Assembly: GCF_003610405.1 (NCBI RefSeq)
Contig: NZ_RAQC01000001.1
Location: 992,001 to 1,056,000, forward strand
Direction: 5' to 3'
DNA: 64,000 nucleotides
Source: Microbacterium sp. AG238
GTDB taxonomy: Bacteria; Actinomycetota; Actinomycetes; Actinomycetales; Microbacteriaceae
Part shown: one piece after another, positions 43,626 to 52,140 of the stretch
Layout of the letters: every line of letters starts with the position of its first letter
Position numbering within the stretch: position 1 is the first letter of the stretch
The notes under the pieces: model-generated
Databases searched by the model: none
What the model was told of the DNA's origin: nothing
What the model saw: the letters and a program-made list of their open reading frames with translations, nothing else
Translations under genes and position numbers: made by a program

Positions 43626-44336
43626 TCACGGGGGCGGGAGGGGCAGCTCCCGCTCGGTGTCCCAGGCCTGGGTCCAGCCGAGCTCGGTGAACAGGCCGTC
43701 GAGGAGCATGGCGGTGAAGCCCCAGACGAGGAACTCGGCGGCATCCTGACGCACGACGAAGCCCGGTCCCCGCCATTCGGAGCCGTCGCGTCGCAGCACC
43801 GTGACGCCTCGATTCGCCGGCGCGAGCAGGTCGGCGACGGGAGCGCGGAAGACCGCGGCGGACTCGGCCACGTCGACCACGCGCACCGGCGACGGGCGAC
43901 GCCACCATGCCAGGACGGGGGTGACGAGGTGACGGGAGTACTCCAAGGGCACCGGCGGAAGGGCTCCGAGAACCTCCACGCCTTCGGTGTCGAGGCCGGT
44001 CTCCTCGCGCGCTTCGCGCAGTGCCGCGGCGACGACGTCGACGTCACCGGGATCGACCCGCCCGCCCGGCAGCGCCACCTGACCCGGGTGCGACCGGAGC
44101 GTCGTCGCGCGCGAGAGCAGCAGGACGTCGAGCTCACGCGAGAGCGCGCCCTCGGGCGCGTGAGCGCTCGGGCGGTCGTCGAGGACGCCGAACAGCACGA
44201 GCACCGCGGCGGCCCGCGTGCCGGGAGCCGCCGCCACGTCACCGGCCGGGCCCGCGCCGGACGCCGGGCGTCCGAGACGCGCGGCGAGCGCGGCGAGCTG
44301 GTCGCGCGCGCCCGTTCCCGAGGGGTCGAGGGGCAT
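43626..44336 (-). CDS. NUDIX hydrolase, CoA pyrophosphatase-like
   Basis: This 236-residue hydrolase has the NUDIX box GGRVDPGDVDVVAAALREAREETGLD in two pieces here for length: GGRVDPGDVDVVAAAL and REAREETGLD. The first Glu of the usual box is replaced by Asp, as in the CoA pyrophosphatase subgroup, and the flanking VLLLSRATTLRSHPGQVALP also fits. The likely substrate is CoA or its derivatives. TAGCCT lies six bases before the ATG, giving a leaderless start. Confidence 0.88.
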   Translation of the reverse strand: MPLDPSGTGARDQLAALAARLGRPASGAGPAGDVAAAPGTRAAAVLVLFGVLDDRPSAHAPEGALSRELDVLLLSRATTLRSHPGQVALPGGRVDPGDVDVVAAALREAREETGLDTEGVEVLGALPPVPLEYSRHLVTPVLAWWRRPSPVRVVDVAESAAVFRAPVADLLAPANRGVTVLRRDGSEWRGPGFVVRQDAAEFLVWGFTAMLLDGLFTELGWTQAWDTERELPLPPP

Positions 44337-44342
44337 TGTTCC

Positions 44343-44348
44343 AGGCTA
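44343..44348 (-). promoter_or_regulatory. -10 element of the NUDIX gene
   Basis: TAGCCT, six bases before ATG 44336. Confidence 0.5.
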
Positions 44349-44356
44349 CCCAGCCG

Positions 44357-46099
44357 TCAGTCGCGCGGGCCGAAGAACCCGGCGAAGACGACGTGCAGCA
44401 ACGGCAACGCCGACAGCGCCATCAGCACTGTCCCGAACGTCTCGTCGTCGGGGCGCATGAGCACTCCTGCCACGAGCAGGCCGGCGAAGAGGATTCCCGA
44501 GACCGCTCGGCGTCCCAGTCGTTCCAGACGCGACATCCGCCGTTCGAGCCGGCCGCTGTCGAAGTCGAGGTTGCCGTCCTCGAGATGCGTGATGAGGCCG
44601 TCGAGCCGCTGCGGCAGGCGCATCGTGACGTCGGCGAGCCCCATCGCACGCCGCGCCACATCGCGCATGAGATCGCCGCGTTCCTCGCGGAGAAGCCGAG
44701 CGGCGTACGGCTCCACGGCATCCCAGAGGTTGAATGCGGGATCGATCGACGTGCAGACGCCCGAGGTGAGCGATGCCGCTCGCACGACGAGCAGGAAGTT
44801 CTCGGGCAGCTGGAACGGCAGCGCGCGTGCGAGCTCACCGAACTCCCCTGCGAAATCGCGGAACTCACGGGGATCGACTTGTTTCAGTTCAGCGAACCCC
44901 ATGCCGCCGAAGCGGGCGAAGAGCTGGGTCATCGCTCGCTCGAGCTCGCGGACGTCGGCGGAGGGCAACAGTGCGCCGACCTGCGAGATCCCGGCGACGA
45001 GCCCGCGGCCGTCGCGCGCCGCCGCGGCGACGAGGACGGTTCGCAGAGCTTCTCTCGTCGAGGGAGAGATCTCGCCCATCATCCCGAAGTCGATGAACGT
45101 GAGCAGCCAGTCGGGCCGGCCCTCGCGCCGCTGATCGGGGGGCACAGGCGTCACGAAGACGTTGCCGGGATGCGGATCGGCATGGAAGAAGCCGAAGCCG
45201 AAGAACTGGTCGAACATCACCGAGGCGAACACGCCGGCCACGTCGTGGGGATCGATGCCCGCGGCCCGTAGCCCCTGGACGTCCGTGACCTTGATCGCGG
45301 TGACGTCGGCGAGGGTCAGTACGCGCGACGTCGAGCGCTCCCACGCGATCTCGGGAACGGCGACCCGGGGGTTGTCGGCGAACTTCTCGCGGAAACGCTC
45401 GGCGTTGGCCGCCTCGTGACGATAATCGACCTCTTCGAGGCTCGTGACGGCGAACTCCTCGACGAGTGCGGGCATGTCCGCGCGGCGAGAGACCAGGCGG
45501 ATGCGCCGGAGCCAACGGGCGATGCGCCGGAGCGCGGCGAGATCGACGTCGACGATCGTTTGGATGCCGGGGCGCTGCACCTTCACGATCACGTCGGTGA
45601 ACCCGGCATCGACGGCCTGCTCGGGCGTGAGTCGGGCACGATGGGCCTGCCCGAGGGATGCCGCGGCCACCGGTTCTTCGTCGAATGACGCGTAGGCGTC
45701 GCGCAGCGGCATCCCGAGCTCCGACTCGGCGGCCGTCCGGATCTGGTCGAAGGGCACCGGCGGCACCTCGTCCTGCAGTCCGGCCAGCTCGGTGGTGATC
45801 TCCGGGGGCAGGACGTCGAGCCGGGACGACATGAACTGCCCGACCTTGATCATGAGCCCGCCGAGCTCGACCGCGAGCATGTGGAATCGGCGCGCCAGCC
45901 GGCGCAGCCGCGCCGTACGCCCGCGTTCGGCGATCCGCTCGAGACCGAAGCGCGGCAGGACGATCTCGAACCACCACGTCTGCACCAGTGCGCGAGCGGC
46001 GAATCGCAGGATGCGGCGATAGCGCGCACGCGCGCGAGCGTCACCCGGCGCCGCGAGGGTGCCGGGTGACGCGACGCGATGCGGGTCGGCCGAGGCCAC
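44357..46099 (-). CDS. ABC1/AarF (UbiB-like) atypical kinase
   Basis: This 580-residue membrane-anchored protein-kinase-like ATPase is related to UbiB/COQ8, which supports quinone and lipid metabolism. Motifs are KVGQFMSSRLDVLP, AAASLGQAHRA (the Ala-rich loop of the family), VIVKVQRPG with the catalytic Lys, FFHADPHPGNVF and FIDFGMMG. Two C-terminal helices (about 525-575) anchor it. GTG 46099 lies five bases after the PadR stop; the longer open frame would overlap padR heavily and is rejected. Co-expression with PadR is therefore likely. Confidence 0.9.
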   Translation of the reverse strand: MASADPHRVASPGTLAAPGDARARARYRRILRFAARALVQTWWFEIVLPRFGLERIAERGRTARLRRLARRFHMLAVELGGLMIKVGQFMSSRLDVLPPEITTELAGLQDEVPPVPFDQIRTAAESELGMPLRDAYASFDEEPVAAASLGQAHRARLTPEQAVDAGFTDVIVKVQRPGIQTIVDVDLAALRRIARWLRRIRLVSRRADMPALVEEFAVTSLEEVDYRHEAANAERFREKFADNPRVAVPEIAWERSTSRVLTLADVTAIKVTDVQGLRAAGIDPHDVAGVFASVMFDQFFGFGFFHADPHPGNVFVTPVPPDQRREGRPDWLLTFIDFGMMGEISPSTREALRTVLVAAAARDGRGLVAGISQVGALLPSADVRELERAMTQLFARFGGMGFAELKQVDPREFRDFAGEFGELARALPFQLPENFLLVVRAASLTSGVCTSIDPAFNLWDAVEPYAARLLREERGDLMRDVARRAMGLADVTMRLPQRLDGLITHLEDGNLDFDSGRLERRMSRLERLGRRAVSGILFAGLLVAGVLMRPDDETFGTVLMALSALPLLHVVFAGFFGPRD

Positions 46100-46104
46100 C
46101 CGCG

Positions 46105-46689
46105 TCAGGCCTGCGCGAGCAGGGCGTACAGCTTGCGACGCGCGTCGTCGAGGATCTCGACGGCCTGCTGAACCTGCTCGGGCGATCCGCTGCGGCCGAC
46201 CTGAGCGGCGGCCTGCGCCAGCTCGACTCCTGCCTTGGGCAGCGCTGTCACCCGGCTGTGGTCGCGGCTCGTGCCTTCCCACGGGGCGGACTTCTCGCCC
46301 GCCTCGCCCGCCGCCGCGCGGCCGGCCTCGGTGAGCGAGTAGGTCTTGCGACCGTTGGACTCCTCCGCGCTCACGAGTCCCTCGTCAGCGAGCAGCTGGA
46401 GCGTCGGATAGACCGATCCGGCACTCGGCTTCCACGAACCGCCGCTGCGCTCTTCGATCTCGTGGATGATCTGGTAGCCGTGCATGGGCTGCTCGGCGAG
46501 GAGGGCGAGCACGGCGGCACGGACGTCGCCGCGTCCCACCCGGGTGTTCACCTTCTGCTCGAAGGTCGACTTCAACTGGTCGAAGGCTTCGAACACGTTG
46601 TTTCCGAGGTCGGAGACGTTGAAGCCGCCCCGACCGCCGAAGATGTTGTCACGGCTGCCGAAACCGCCGGTGGGGAATGTTCCGCTCAT
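46105..46689 (-). CDS. PadR-family transcriptional regulator
   Basis: This 194-residue regulator has a Gly/Phe-rich, low-complexity head of about 50 residues, the winged helix (AAVLALLAEQPMHGYQII, GSVYPTLQLLADEGLV, RKTYSLTEAG) and a C-terminal helical segment for dimerisation. PadR proteins typically repress their own operon. A palindromic site lies 27 bp before the ATG. It is first gene of the operon with the ABC1 kinase. Confidence 0.92.
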   Translation of the reverse strand: MSGTFPTGGFGSRDNIFGGRGGFNVSDLGNNVFEAFDQLKSTFEQKVNTRVGRGDVRAAVLALLAEQPMHGYQIIHEIEERSGGSWKPSAGSVYPTLQLLADEGLVSAEESNGRKTYSLTEAGRAAAGEAGEKSAPWEGTSRDHSRVTALPKAGVELAQAAAQVGRSGSPEQVQQAVEILDDARRKLYALLAQA

Positions 46690-46715
46690 GCTGACCTCCC
46701 GGTCGTCGATACGTT

Positions 46716-46745
46716 AGCGATACCTGACGATATATCGTTATCGCT
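46716..46745. promoter_or_regulatory. Putative PadR operator
   Basis: The perfect 12-bp palindrome ACGATATATCGT (46727-46738) lies within a wider inverted repeat AGCGATA (46716-46722) and TATCGCT (46739-46745). It overlaps the expected promoter of the PadR-ABC1 operon; GATATATC-type sites are typical for PadR members. Confidence 0.6.
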
Positions 46746-46779
46746 CCCGGTGACAGGGTTCGCATCGGATACCCAGCCT

Positions 46780-47148
46780 TCAACCCCGACGTTCGACGAT
46801 CTCGTCCGCGTGGGCCGCGATCCACTCCATGAGCGGCATCATGCGCTCCATCAGCTCATCGCCGCGTTCGGTCAGCGCATACTCCACGCGAGGCGGAACC
46901 TCGGGGTAGGCGGTGCGGCTCACGATGCCGTCGGCCTCCAGCGTGCGCAACGTCGAGGCGAGCATCTTCTCGCTGATGCCCGCGACGGAGCGGCGGAGCT
47001 CACCCCATCGCGCGGTTCCGTCGGTGAGCGCGAGCAGCACGAGCACGCCCCATTTGCTCATGACGTGGTCGAGCACGACGCGCGTCGGACAGTTCTCGGT
47101 GAAGATCTGATCGGACGTCGCCCGGATCTGCGCGAAACTCACTGTCAT
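46780..47148 (-). CDS. HxlR-family (DUF24) redox-type regulator
   Basis: This 122-residue winged-helix protein has the DUF24 core with a conserved N-terminal cysteine (FTENCPTRVVLDHVMSKWG) that in QorR/YodB relatives senses quinones or thiol stress. The recognition helix lies in LRRSVAGISEKMLASTLRTL. It is divergent from an NAD(P)H reductase gene 96 bp away, as qorR is from qor2 in Corynebacterium. TAAGCT (47155-47160) is six bases before its ATG. Confidence 0.92.
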   Translation of the reverse strand: MTVSFAQIRATSDQIFTENCPTRVVLDHVMSKWGVLVLLALTDGTARWGELRRSVAGISEKMLASTLRTLEADGIVSRTAYPEVPPRVEYALTERGDELMERMMPLMEWIAAHADEIVERRG

Positions 47149-47154
47149 GTGCGT

Positions 47155-47160
47155 AGCTTA
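47155..47160 (-). promoter_or_regulatory. -10 element of the HxlR gene
   Basis: TAAGCT, six bases before ATG 47148; a likely operator abuts it. Confidence 0.5.
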
Positions 47161-47180
47161 CCGAAAAGTGGGTACCCCAC
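47158..47180. promoter_or_regulatory. Candidate HxlR operator
   Basis: The stretch includes GTGGGTACCCCAC with the core palindrome GGGTACCC (47168-47180 region) and overlaps the -10 of the regulator gene, so binding would block both divergent genes. Weak symmetry outside the core lowers certainty. Confidence 0.35.
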
Positions 47181-47244
47181 GGTTGGAATGCGTGACCAGC
47201 GATCGGAGGTTGTGCCCGGCAACACCCGATCGAAAGGATCACCG

Positions 47245-48102
47245 ATGACCATCCTCATCACCGGAGCGAGCGGACAGCTCGGCCACCTCGTCGTCGAGGC
47301 CCTGCTCGCCCGCGGCGTCTCCCCCGACACCATCGTGGCCGGCGCGCGCGACCTCACGAAGCTCGCCGGCCTCGCGGACCGCGGAGTGCGCACCGCCCGT
47401 GTCGACTACGACGATCCCGCCTCGCTGAACGCCGCGTTGGCAGATGTCGAGAGCGTGCTGCTCATCTCGGCATCGGAACCGGGCAAGCGGTTCGCGGGCC
47501 ACAAGAACGTCATCGACGCGGCTGCGGCGGCGAACGTGTCGAAGCTCGTCTACACCAGCGCCCCGAAGGCGACGACCTTCGAGTGGGCGCTGGGCGCCGA
47601 GCACAAGGCGACCGAGGAGGCGATCGCCGCGAGCGGCGTCCCCGCCGTGATCGTGCGCAACAACTGGTACATCGAGAACTATCTGCCCGACGTCCAGCGG
47701 GCCGCCGAGAGCGGCGTCATCGCGGCATCTGTCGGCGAGGGCCTCATCGCCGCCGCTTCGCGCGCCGACTTCGCCGAGGGGGCCGCTGTCGTCCTCCTCG
47801 AGGACGGTCACATCGGTGAGGTCTACGAGTTCGCCGGTGACACCCGCATCGATTACGACGCCGTCGCCGCCGGAGCGGCCGAGGTGCTCGGTCGCGACGT
47901 CGCGTATGTCCGCGTCTCGACGGACGACCACATCGCCGCGCTGGAAGGCGCCGGGCTGGATGCCGACACCGCCCGATTCGTCGCGGGGATCGACACCGGA
48001 ATCCGCGAGGGTGTCCTCGACGTCGACGACAACACCCTCTCGCGCCTCATCGGACGGCCCACGACGCCGTTCGCCGAGGGACTTCGCGCTGCCCTCGCTT
48101 GA
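47245..48102 (+). CDS. NAD(P)H-binding quinone oxidoreductase-like protein (QorB/NmrA type)
   Basis: This 285-residue atypical short-chain dehydrogenase has TILITGASGQLGHLVVEALL as dinucleotide motif and KLVYTSAPKATTFEWAL in the active region, with AVIVRNNWYIENYLPDVQ typical of QorB (YtfG) proteins that reduce quinones. Divergent from HxlR, which likely controls it. ATG 47245 follows GAAAGGA. A long open frame upstream is not coding. Confidence 0.9.
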   Translation: MTILITGASGQLGHLVVEALLARGVSPDTIVAGARDLTKLAGLADRGVRTARVDYDDPASLNAALADVESVLLISASEPGKRFAGHKNVIDAAAAANVSKLVYTSAPKATTFEWALGAEHKATEEAIAASGVPAVIVRNNWYIENYLPDVQRAAESGVIAASVGEGLIAAASRADFAEGAAVVLLEDGHIGEVYEFAGDTRIDYDAVAAGAAEVLGRDVAYVRVSTDDHIAALEGAGLDADTARFVAGIDTGIREGVLDVDDNTLSRLIGRPTTPFAEGLRAALA

Positions 48103-48110
48103 CCCAGCGC

Positions 48111-48158
48111 GACCGGGCTCGACGAGCGGCACGATGCTGCCATCCGTCGAGCCCGGTC
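48111..48158. terminator. Terminator between Qor-like and Lrp genes
   Basis: GACCGGGCTCGACG (48111-48124) pairs perfectly with CGTCGAGCCCGGTC (48145-48158) around a 20-base loop; the far arm reaches the Lrp stop codon. It can act on both converging genes. Confidence 0.7.
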
Positions 48159-49200
48159 ATCCGGTCCCGTCGCCGACCCACGACACCCGCCCCTCGTACC
48201 GGTTGCGCTCGTCGAAGAGGTGTCCGACCCGTTTGTAGTAGTGCAGCAGGATCGCACGGTCCAGCACGCGCAGCTCGAGGCTCCGCGCGAGCTCGGCTTC
48301 GACCGCCGTCGCCTCGGCGAGGTCGCGGAGCCAGACGATCACGTAAAGGTTCGAGGCTCCGCCCGCGAGAGCGGCGCACATCCGCGTCATGGGCATGACG
48401 GCGATCTCGGATGCCGTGGCCTCGAGGCGCCCCGCCGGCACGACCAGCCACAGGGCGAGCGCGTGAGGCCACATCGTCTGCTCGAGCGAGACGTCGATGC
48501 GCTGTTTGATCCATCCCCGCTCGAGCACGCGTCGCACGACGCGACGCGCATGCGCCTCCGACACCCCGAGCTCTCGAGCGATGTCGGCGGGCGCGACCCG
48601 GCCGTCCGCTTCGAGAGCCCGGAGCACCGGGCGCCACTGCGCGGCCAGGGAGTGCGCGTCATCGTCCGGGCGCGCGGCGTCGGAGTCGTCGCCCACCCCC
48701 GCGGTCTCCGGCGAGCCGACGGCCCGCCAGCGCGAGCCCTCCGAGAACATGCGCGTGACGATCGTCGAGCGGACGCCGGTCACGGCCTCGTGCGTGGCCA
48801 CGCGCGATTGGATGAGCCGTCGGAACTGTTCCATGTCGTCCGCCACGATCGTGACGACGAGGTCGCGCTCCCCCGTCATACCCGTGAGCGACAGGAACTT
48901 CGGCTCGGTGCGCAGCTGCGCCGCGACCTCGTCGACGGTGCCGGGGCGACAGCGGATCTCGACGAGCCCGGTGACGAGTCCCGGAGCAGTGACCGCATAC
49001 GCCGACGACCACGCGGCGCCCGCCGCCGCGAGCGTCTCCCATCGCCGTCGGGCCGTGGGGGCGCTCACGCCGATAGCGCGGCCGATGCGCGCCCACGAAG
49101 CTCGAGGCGCCTGCTGGAGGGCCGTGATGAGCGAGAGGTCCGAATCCGACAGATCGTGCGGGTGAATGGGAGTCGCGGAGCGCATGATCGATCTTTTCAT
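48157..49200 (-). CDS. Tandem-domain Lrp/AsnC-family regulator
   Basis: This 347-residue regulator fuses two Lrp units: two DNA-binding helices (LSLITALQQAPRASWARIGR, VAPADIARELGVSEAHARRV) and two RAM-type domains (GLVTGLVEIRCRPG, MWPHALALWLVVP). Tandem Lrp proteins are common in actinobacteria and control neighbouring transport or catabolic genes. It is divergent from abgT-like and amidohydrolase genes. The start is 49200; ATG 49185 is possible and would place the inverted repeat at 49185-49224 wholly upstream. Confidence 0.88.
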   Translation of the reverse strand: MKRSIMRSATPIHPHDLSDSDLSLITALQQAPRASWARIGRAIGVSAPTARRRWETLAAAGAAWSSAYAVTAPGLVTGLVEIRCRPGTVDEVAAQLRTEPKFLSLTGMTGERDLVVTIVADDMEQFRRLIQSRVATHEAVTGVRSTIVTRMFSEGSRWRAVGSPETAGVGDDSDAARPDDDAHSLAAQWRPVLRALEADGRVAPADIARELGVSEAHARRVVRRVLERGWIKQRIDVSLEQTMWPHALALWLVVPAGRLEATASEIAVMPMTRMCAALAGGASNLYVIVWLRDLAEATAVEAELARSLELRVLDRAILLHYYKRVGHLFDERNRYEGRVSWVGDGTG

Positions 49201-49224
49201 GGTGCTTCATGTCTGAATCGATCA
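49185..49224. promoter_or_regulatory. Inverted repeat at the Lrp/AbgT divergent promoter
   Basis: TGATCGAT (49185-49192) is inverted as ATCGATCA (49217-49224), with CATG repeated between. It covers the Lrp start and lies just before TAACCT (49227-49232), a likely AbgT -10, so it may bind the Lrp protein. Confidence 0.45.
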
Positions 49225-49306
49225 CCGTAACCTGATCGAGACACGGAATCGGCACCATCGCTGCATCGCGTATCCCTCCGCGCGACGACGATCGGAAAGA
49301 GTGCCC

Positions 49307-50854
49307 ATGGCCGCTGACAGCACCACCGCTCTGACGCTCGCCCACGCCCCCGGGGTGGGCGGACGCATCCTCCGCACCATCGAACGAGTCGGCAACCGGC
49401 TGCCTCACCCGTTCTATCTGTTCCTCATCATCGCGGGGCTGGTGGCGGTGGCCTCCGGCATCGCCAGCGCCCTGGGCGCCCGCACCCTCGATCCGCAGAC
49501 GGGCGAGGCGGTTCCCGTGCGCAGCATCCTGTCGCCCGAGGGCGCCGTGTACGCGCTCACCTCGGCGATCGAGAACTTCGTCTCGTTCCCGCCGCTCGGG
49601 CTGATCATCACGGTCATGCTCGGCATCGGGCTCGCCGAGCGTCTCGGTCTCCTCAAAAGCGCGATGCGCGGCGCCGTGCTGGCTGCGCCGCGATGGGCCG
49701 TGACGTTCGTCGTCGTGCTCGTGAGCCTCATGGGCAACCTCGCCTCGGACTCGGCGATGGTCATCCTGCCGCCCCTCGCGGCCGCCGCCTTCCTGGCGGC
49801 CGGACGGCATCCTCTCGCCGGGTTCGCGGCGTCGTACGCGGCGGTCGTCGCCGGGTTCAGCGCCAACGTCGTGCCGGCGGGCACGGATGTGCTGCTGTCG
49901 GGCATCACGACCTCGGCGGCGCAGATCGTCGACCCCGAAGCATCCGTGTCTCCCCTGGCCAACTACTTCTTCATGGCCACCTCGACTCTCATCCTCGCCG
50001 TCGTCATCACCGTCATGTGCCAGCGGTACGTCGAGCCGCGTCTCACCCCCTACCAGGGCGGTCTCGCGGACGACGACGCCGCCCGGCCGCTCGACGACCG
50101 GGAGCGACGCGGTCTGCGGGTGGCCGCCCTCGCCGTCGCCGTGTACCTCGCGGTCGTTGCGACGGCCGTGATGCTGCCCGGGTCGCCGCTGCAGGGCGAG
50201 GGCGGACAGATCCTGCGCTCTCCGTTCATGACGGCGCTGCCGATCTTCATCCTGTTCCTGTTCCTGATCGCAGGCATCGCGTACGGTGTCGCAGCGAGAA
50301 CCCTCACGCGAGCCGCCGACGTACCCGAGCACATGACGGCGGCGGTGCGCGACCTCGTGCCCTTCATCGTCGTGATCTTCACCGCGGCGCAGGCCATCGC
50401 CTGGTTCAACTGGTCGCAGCTCGGGCTGCTGCTGGCTACCTCCGGAGCCGAGGCGATGGAGTCCTCCGGGCTCGGCGGCATCGGCGGCCTTCTGCTGTTC
50501 AGCCTGTTCTGCACGATCCCGGCGCTGCTGCTCGCGAGCGGGTCGGCACTCTGGACGCTACTGGCCCCGATCTTCGTGCCGATGTTCATGCTGACCGGGA
50601 TCGACCCCGCATACGTACAGGCGGCGTTCCGCATCACCGATTCTGCGACCAATCCCCTCGTCCCGATGAACCCGATGCTGCCGGTCGTGCTCGGCCTGCT
50701 CCAGCGCTGGGAGCCCAAGGCGGGCCTGGGCACGCTGTTCGGGCTCGTGATCCCGTTCACGGTCGTGATCTGGGGTGTCTGGCTGCTGCAGTTCCTCGTG
50801 TGGGGACTGCTCGGCCTCCCCGTCGGCCCCGGACACGGGCTCGAGCTGGCCTGA
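49307..50854 (+). CDS. AbgT-family transporter
   Basis: This 515-residue membrane permease belongs to the AbgT family, whose members import p-aminobenzoyl-glutamate or export sulfonamides. About eleven helices are seen, with LVSLMGNLASDSAMVILPPL and the re-entrant loop SGLGGIGGLLLFSLFC, plus TDSATNPLVPMNPMLPVVLG near the C-terminus. ATG 49307 has GGAAAG upstream; a GTG six bases before is possible. The amidohydrolase follows after 38 bp, an abgT-abgB-like pair for amide uptake and hydrolysis. Confidence 0.92.
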   Translation: MAADSTTALTLAHAPGVGGRILRTIERVGNRLPHPFYLFLIIAGLVAVASGIASALGARTLDPQTGEAVPVRSILSPEGAVYALTSAIENFVSFPPLGLIITVMLGIGLAERLGLLKSAMRGAVLAAPRWAVTFVVVLVSLMGNLASDSAMVILPPLAAAAFLAAGRHPLAGFAASYAAVVAGFSANVVPAGTDVLLSGITTSAAQIVDPEASVSPLANYFFMATSTLILAVVITVMCQRYVEPRLTPYQGGLADDDAARPLDDRERRGLRVAALAVAVYLAVVATAVMLPGSPLQGEGGQILRSPFMTALPIFILFLFLIAGIAYGVAARTLTRAADVPEHMTAAVRDLVPFIVVIFTAAQAIAWFNWSQLGLLLATSGAEAMESSGLGGIGGLLLFSLFCTIPALLLASGSALWTLLAPIFVPMFMLTGIDPAYVQAAFRITDSATNPLVPMNPMLPVVLGLLQRWEPKAGLGTLFGLVIPFTVVIWGVWLLQFLVWGLLGLPVGPGHGLELA

Positions 50855-50892
50855 CGTCCGCGCACCCCTCCCGCCCCACAGAAGGAGACCCC

Positions 50893-52119
50893 ATGACCAC
50901 CCTCACCGCACGGCCCGCGACAGCCTCCGCCGCCGCGGCGATGCCGGCCGCCCTCGACGCCCTGCGTCCGTCGCTCGCCGGCCACATCGACACCCTCGTC
51001 GACATCGCGGCGGACTTGCACGCCCACCCCGAGATCCGCTTCACCGAGCACCACGCGGCCGCTCGCCTGACGGCCGAGCTCGATCGAGCGGGCTTCGCCG
51101 TGCAGCGCGGCTTCGCGGGTCTCGACACGGCGTTCGTCGGTCGCTGGTCGCCTGACGGGGCAGATGCGGACGCGCCAACCGTCGCGATCTTCTGCGAGTT
51201 CGACGCTCTCGAGGAGATCGGCCACGCCTGCGGGCACAACCTCATCGCCGCATGCGGCATCGGAGCGGCCCTGCTGGTCAAGGATGCCCTGACGGCGGAG
51301 CCCACGAACGCGAACCTCGTCGTCATCGGCAGCCCCGGCGAGGAAGGCGCCGCGGGCAAGGTTCCGATGATCGAAGCGGGCGTGCTCGACGGTGTCGACA
51401 TCGCGATCATGGTGCACCCCGCCGGCACCGATGCGGTTCGCGGGTCATCGCTCTCGCGGGTCGCCCTCGACGTCGACTTCCACGGCCGGGCGGCTCACGC
51501 GGCCGCCGCGCCCGAACGGGGCCGCAACGCGCTCGACGGTGCGACGCTGTCGCTGACGGCGATCGGGATGCTGCGCCAGCATCTGACCGACGACGTGCGG
51601 GTGCACGCCATCATCACGAACGGCGGCGAGGCGCCCAACATCATTCCCGAGCACGCAGCGCTGCGGATCTTCGTGCGGGCCGGCGATCGAGAGCACCTGC
51701 TGAGCGATGTCGTTCCCCGCGTCCGCGCGTGCTTCGAGGGGGCGGCGATCGCGACCGGCACCACCGTCGAGATCGCCGAGAACACCCCGCCCTACTTCTC
51801 GCTCCGCGCGAACCCCACCCTCGTCGACCTGGCCGAGGCCGCCTATGGCGCACTGGGCCGCGAGCTCGAGCCGGACCCGACGCTCGGCGGATCGACCGAC
51901 ATGGGCAATGTTTCGCACGTCGTGCCGGCGATCCATCCGATGATCCGGCTCGTCGCCGACGCGGTGCCCCATACGCGCGAGTTCGCCGCCTCGGCGGGCG
52001 ACCCCGAACTCGCCCGCACGACGATCGCCGACGGCGCGCTCATGCTCGCCGCCACGGCGCTCGCGGCCGTGCGCGACCCCGCGATCATCGCCGACGCTCA
52101 GGAGACGTTCGCGTCGTGA
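50893..52119 (+). CDS. M20-family amidohydrolase (AbgA/AbgB-like)
   Basis: This 408-residue metallohydrolase cleaves an N-acylated or p-aminobenzoylated amino acid. Metal ligands are visible as DLHAHPEIRF, CEFDALEEIGHACGHNL (HACGHN), GSPGEEGAAGKVPM and MVHPAG; the lid domain and a final Thr-Asp-Met (GGSTDMGNVSH) match M20D. GAAGGAG precedes ATG 50893. It is the hydrolase of the AbgT operon; the exact acyl group is not decidable. Confidence 0.9.
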   Translation: MTTLTARPATASAAAAMPAALDALRPSLAGHIDTLVDIAADLHAHPEIRFTEHHAAARLTAELDRAGFAVQRGFAGLDTAFVGRWSPDGADADAPTVAIFCEFDALEEIGHACGHNLIAACGIGAALLVKDALTAEPTNANLVVIGSPGEEGAAGKVPMIEAGVLDGVDIAIMVHPAGTDAVRGSSLSRVALDVDFHGRAAHAAAAPERGRNALDGATLSLTAIGMLRQHLTDDVRVHAIITNGGEAPNIIPEHAALRIFVRAGDREHLLSDVVPRVRACFEGAAIATGTTVEIAENTPPYFSLRANPTLVDLAEAAYGALGRELEPDPTLGGSTDMGNVSHVVPAIHPMIRLVADAVPHTREFAASAGDPELARTTIADGALMLAATALAAVRDPAIIADAQETFAS

Positions 52120-52140
52120 TCGCGGGGCGCGCTGGCCGGC

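Noticed and set aside
46099..46282. N-terminal extension of the ABC1 kinase into padR
   Set aside because: The extra 61 residues are Arg/Gly/Pro-rich, lie antiparallel in frame over a conserved PadR tail, and the GTG at 46099 fits operon spacing.
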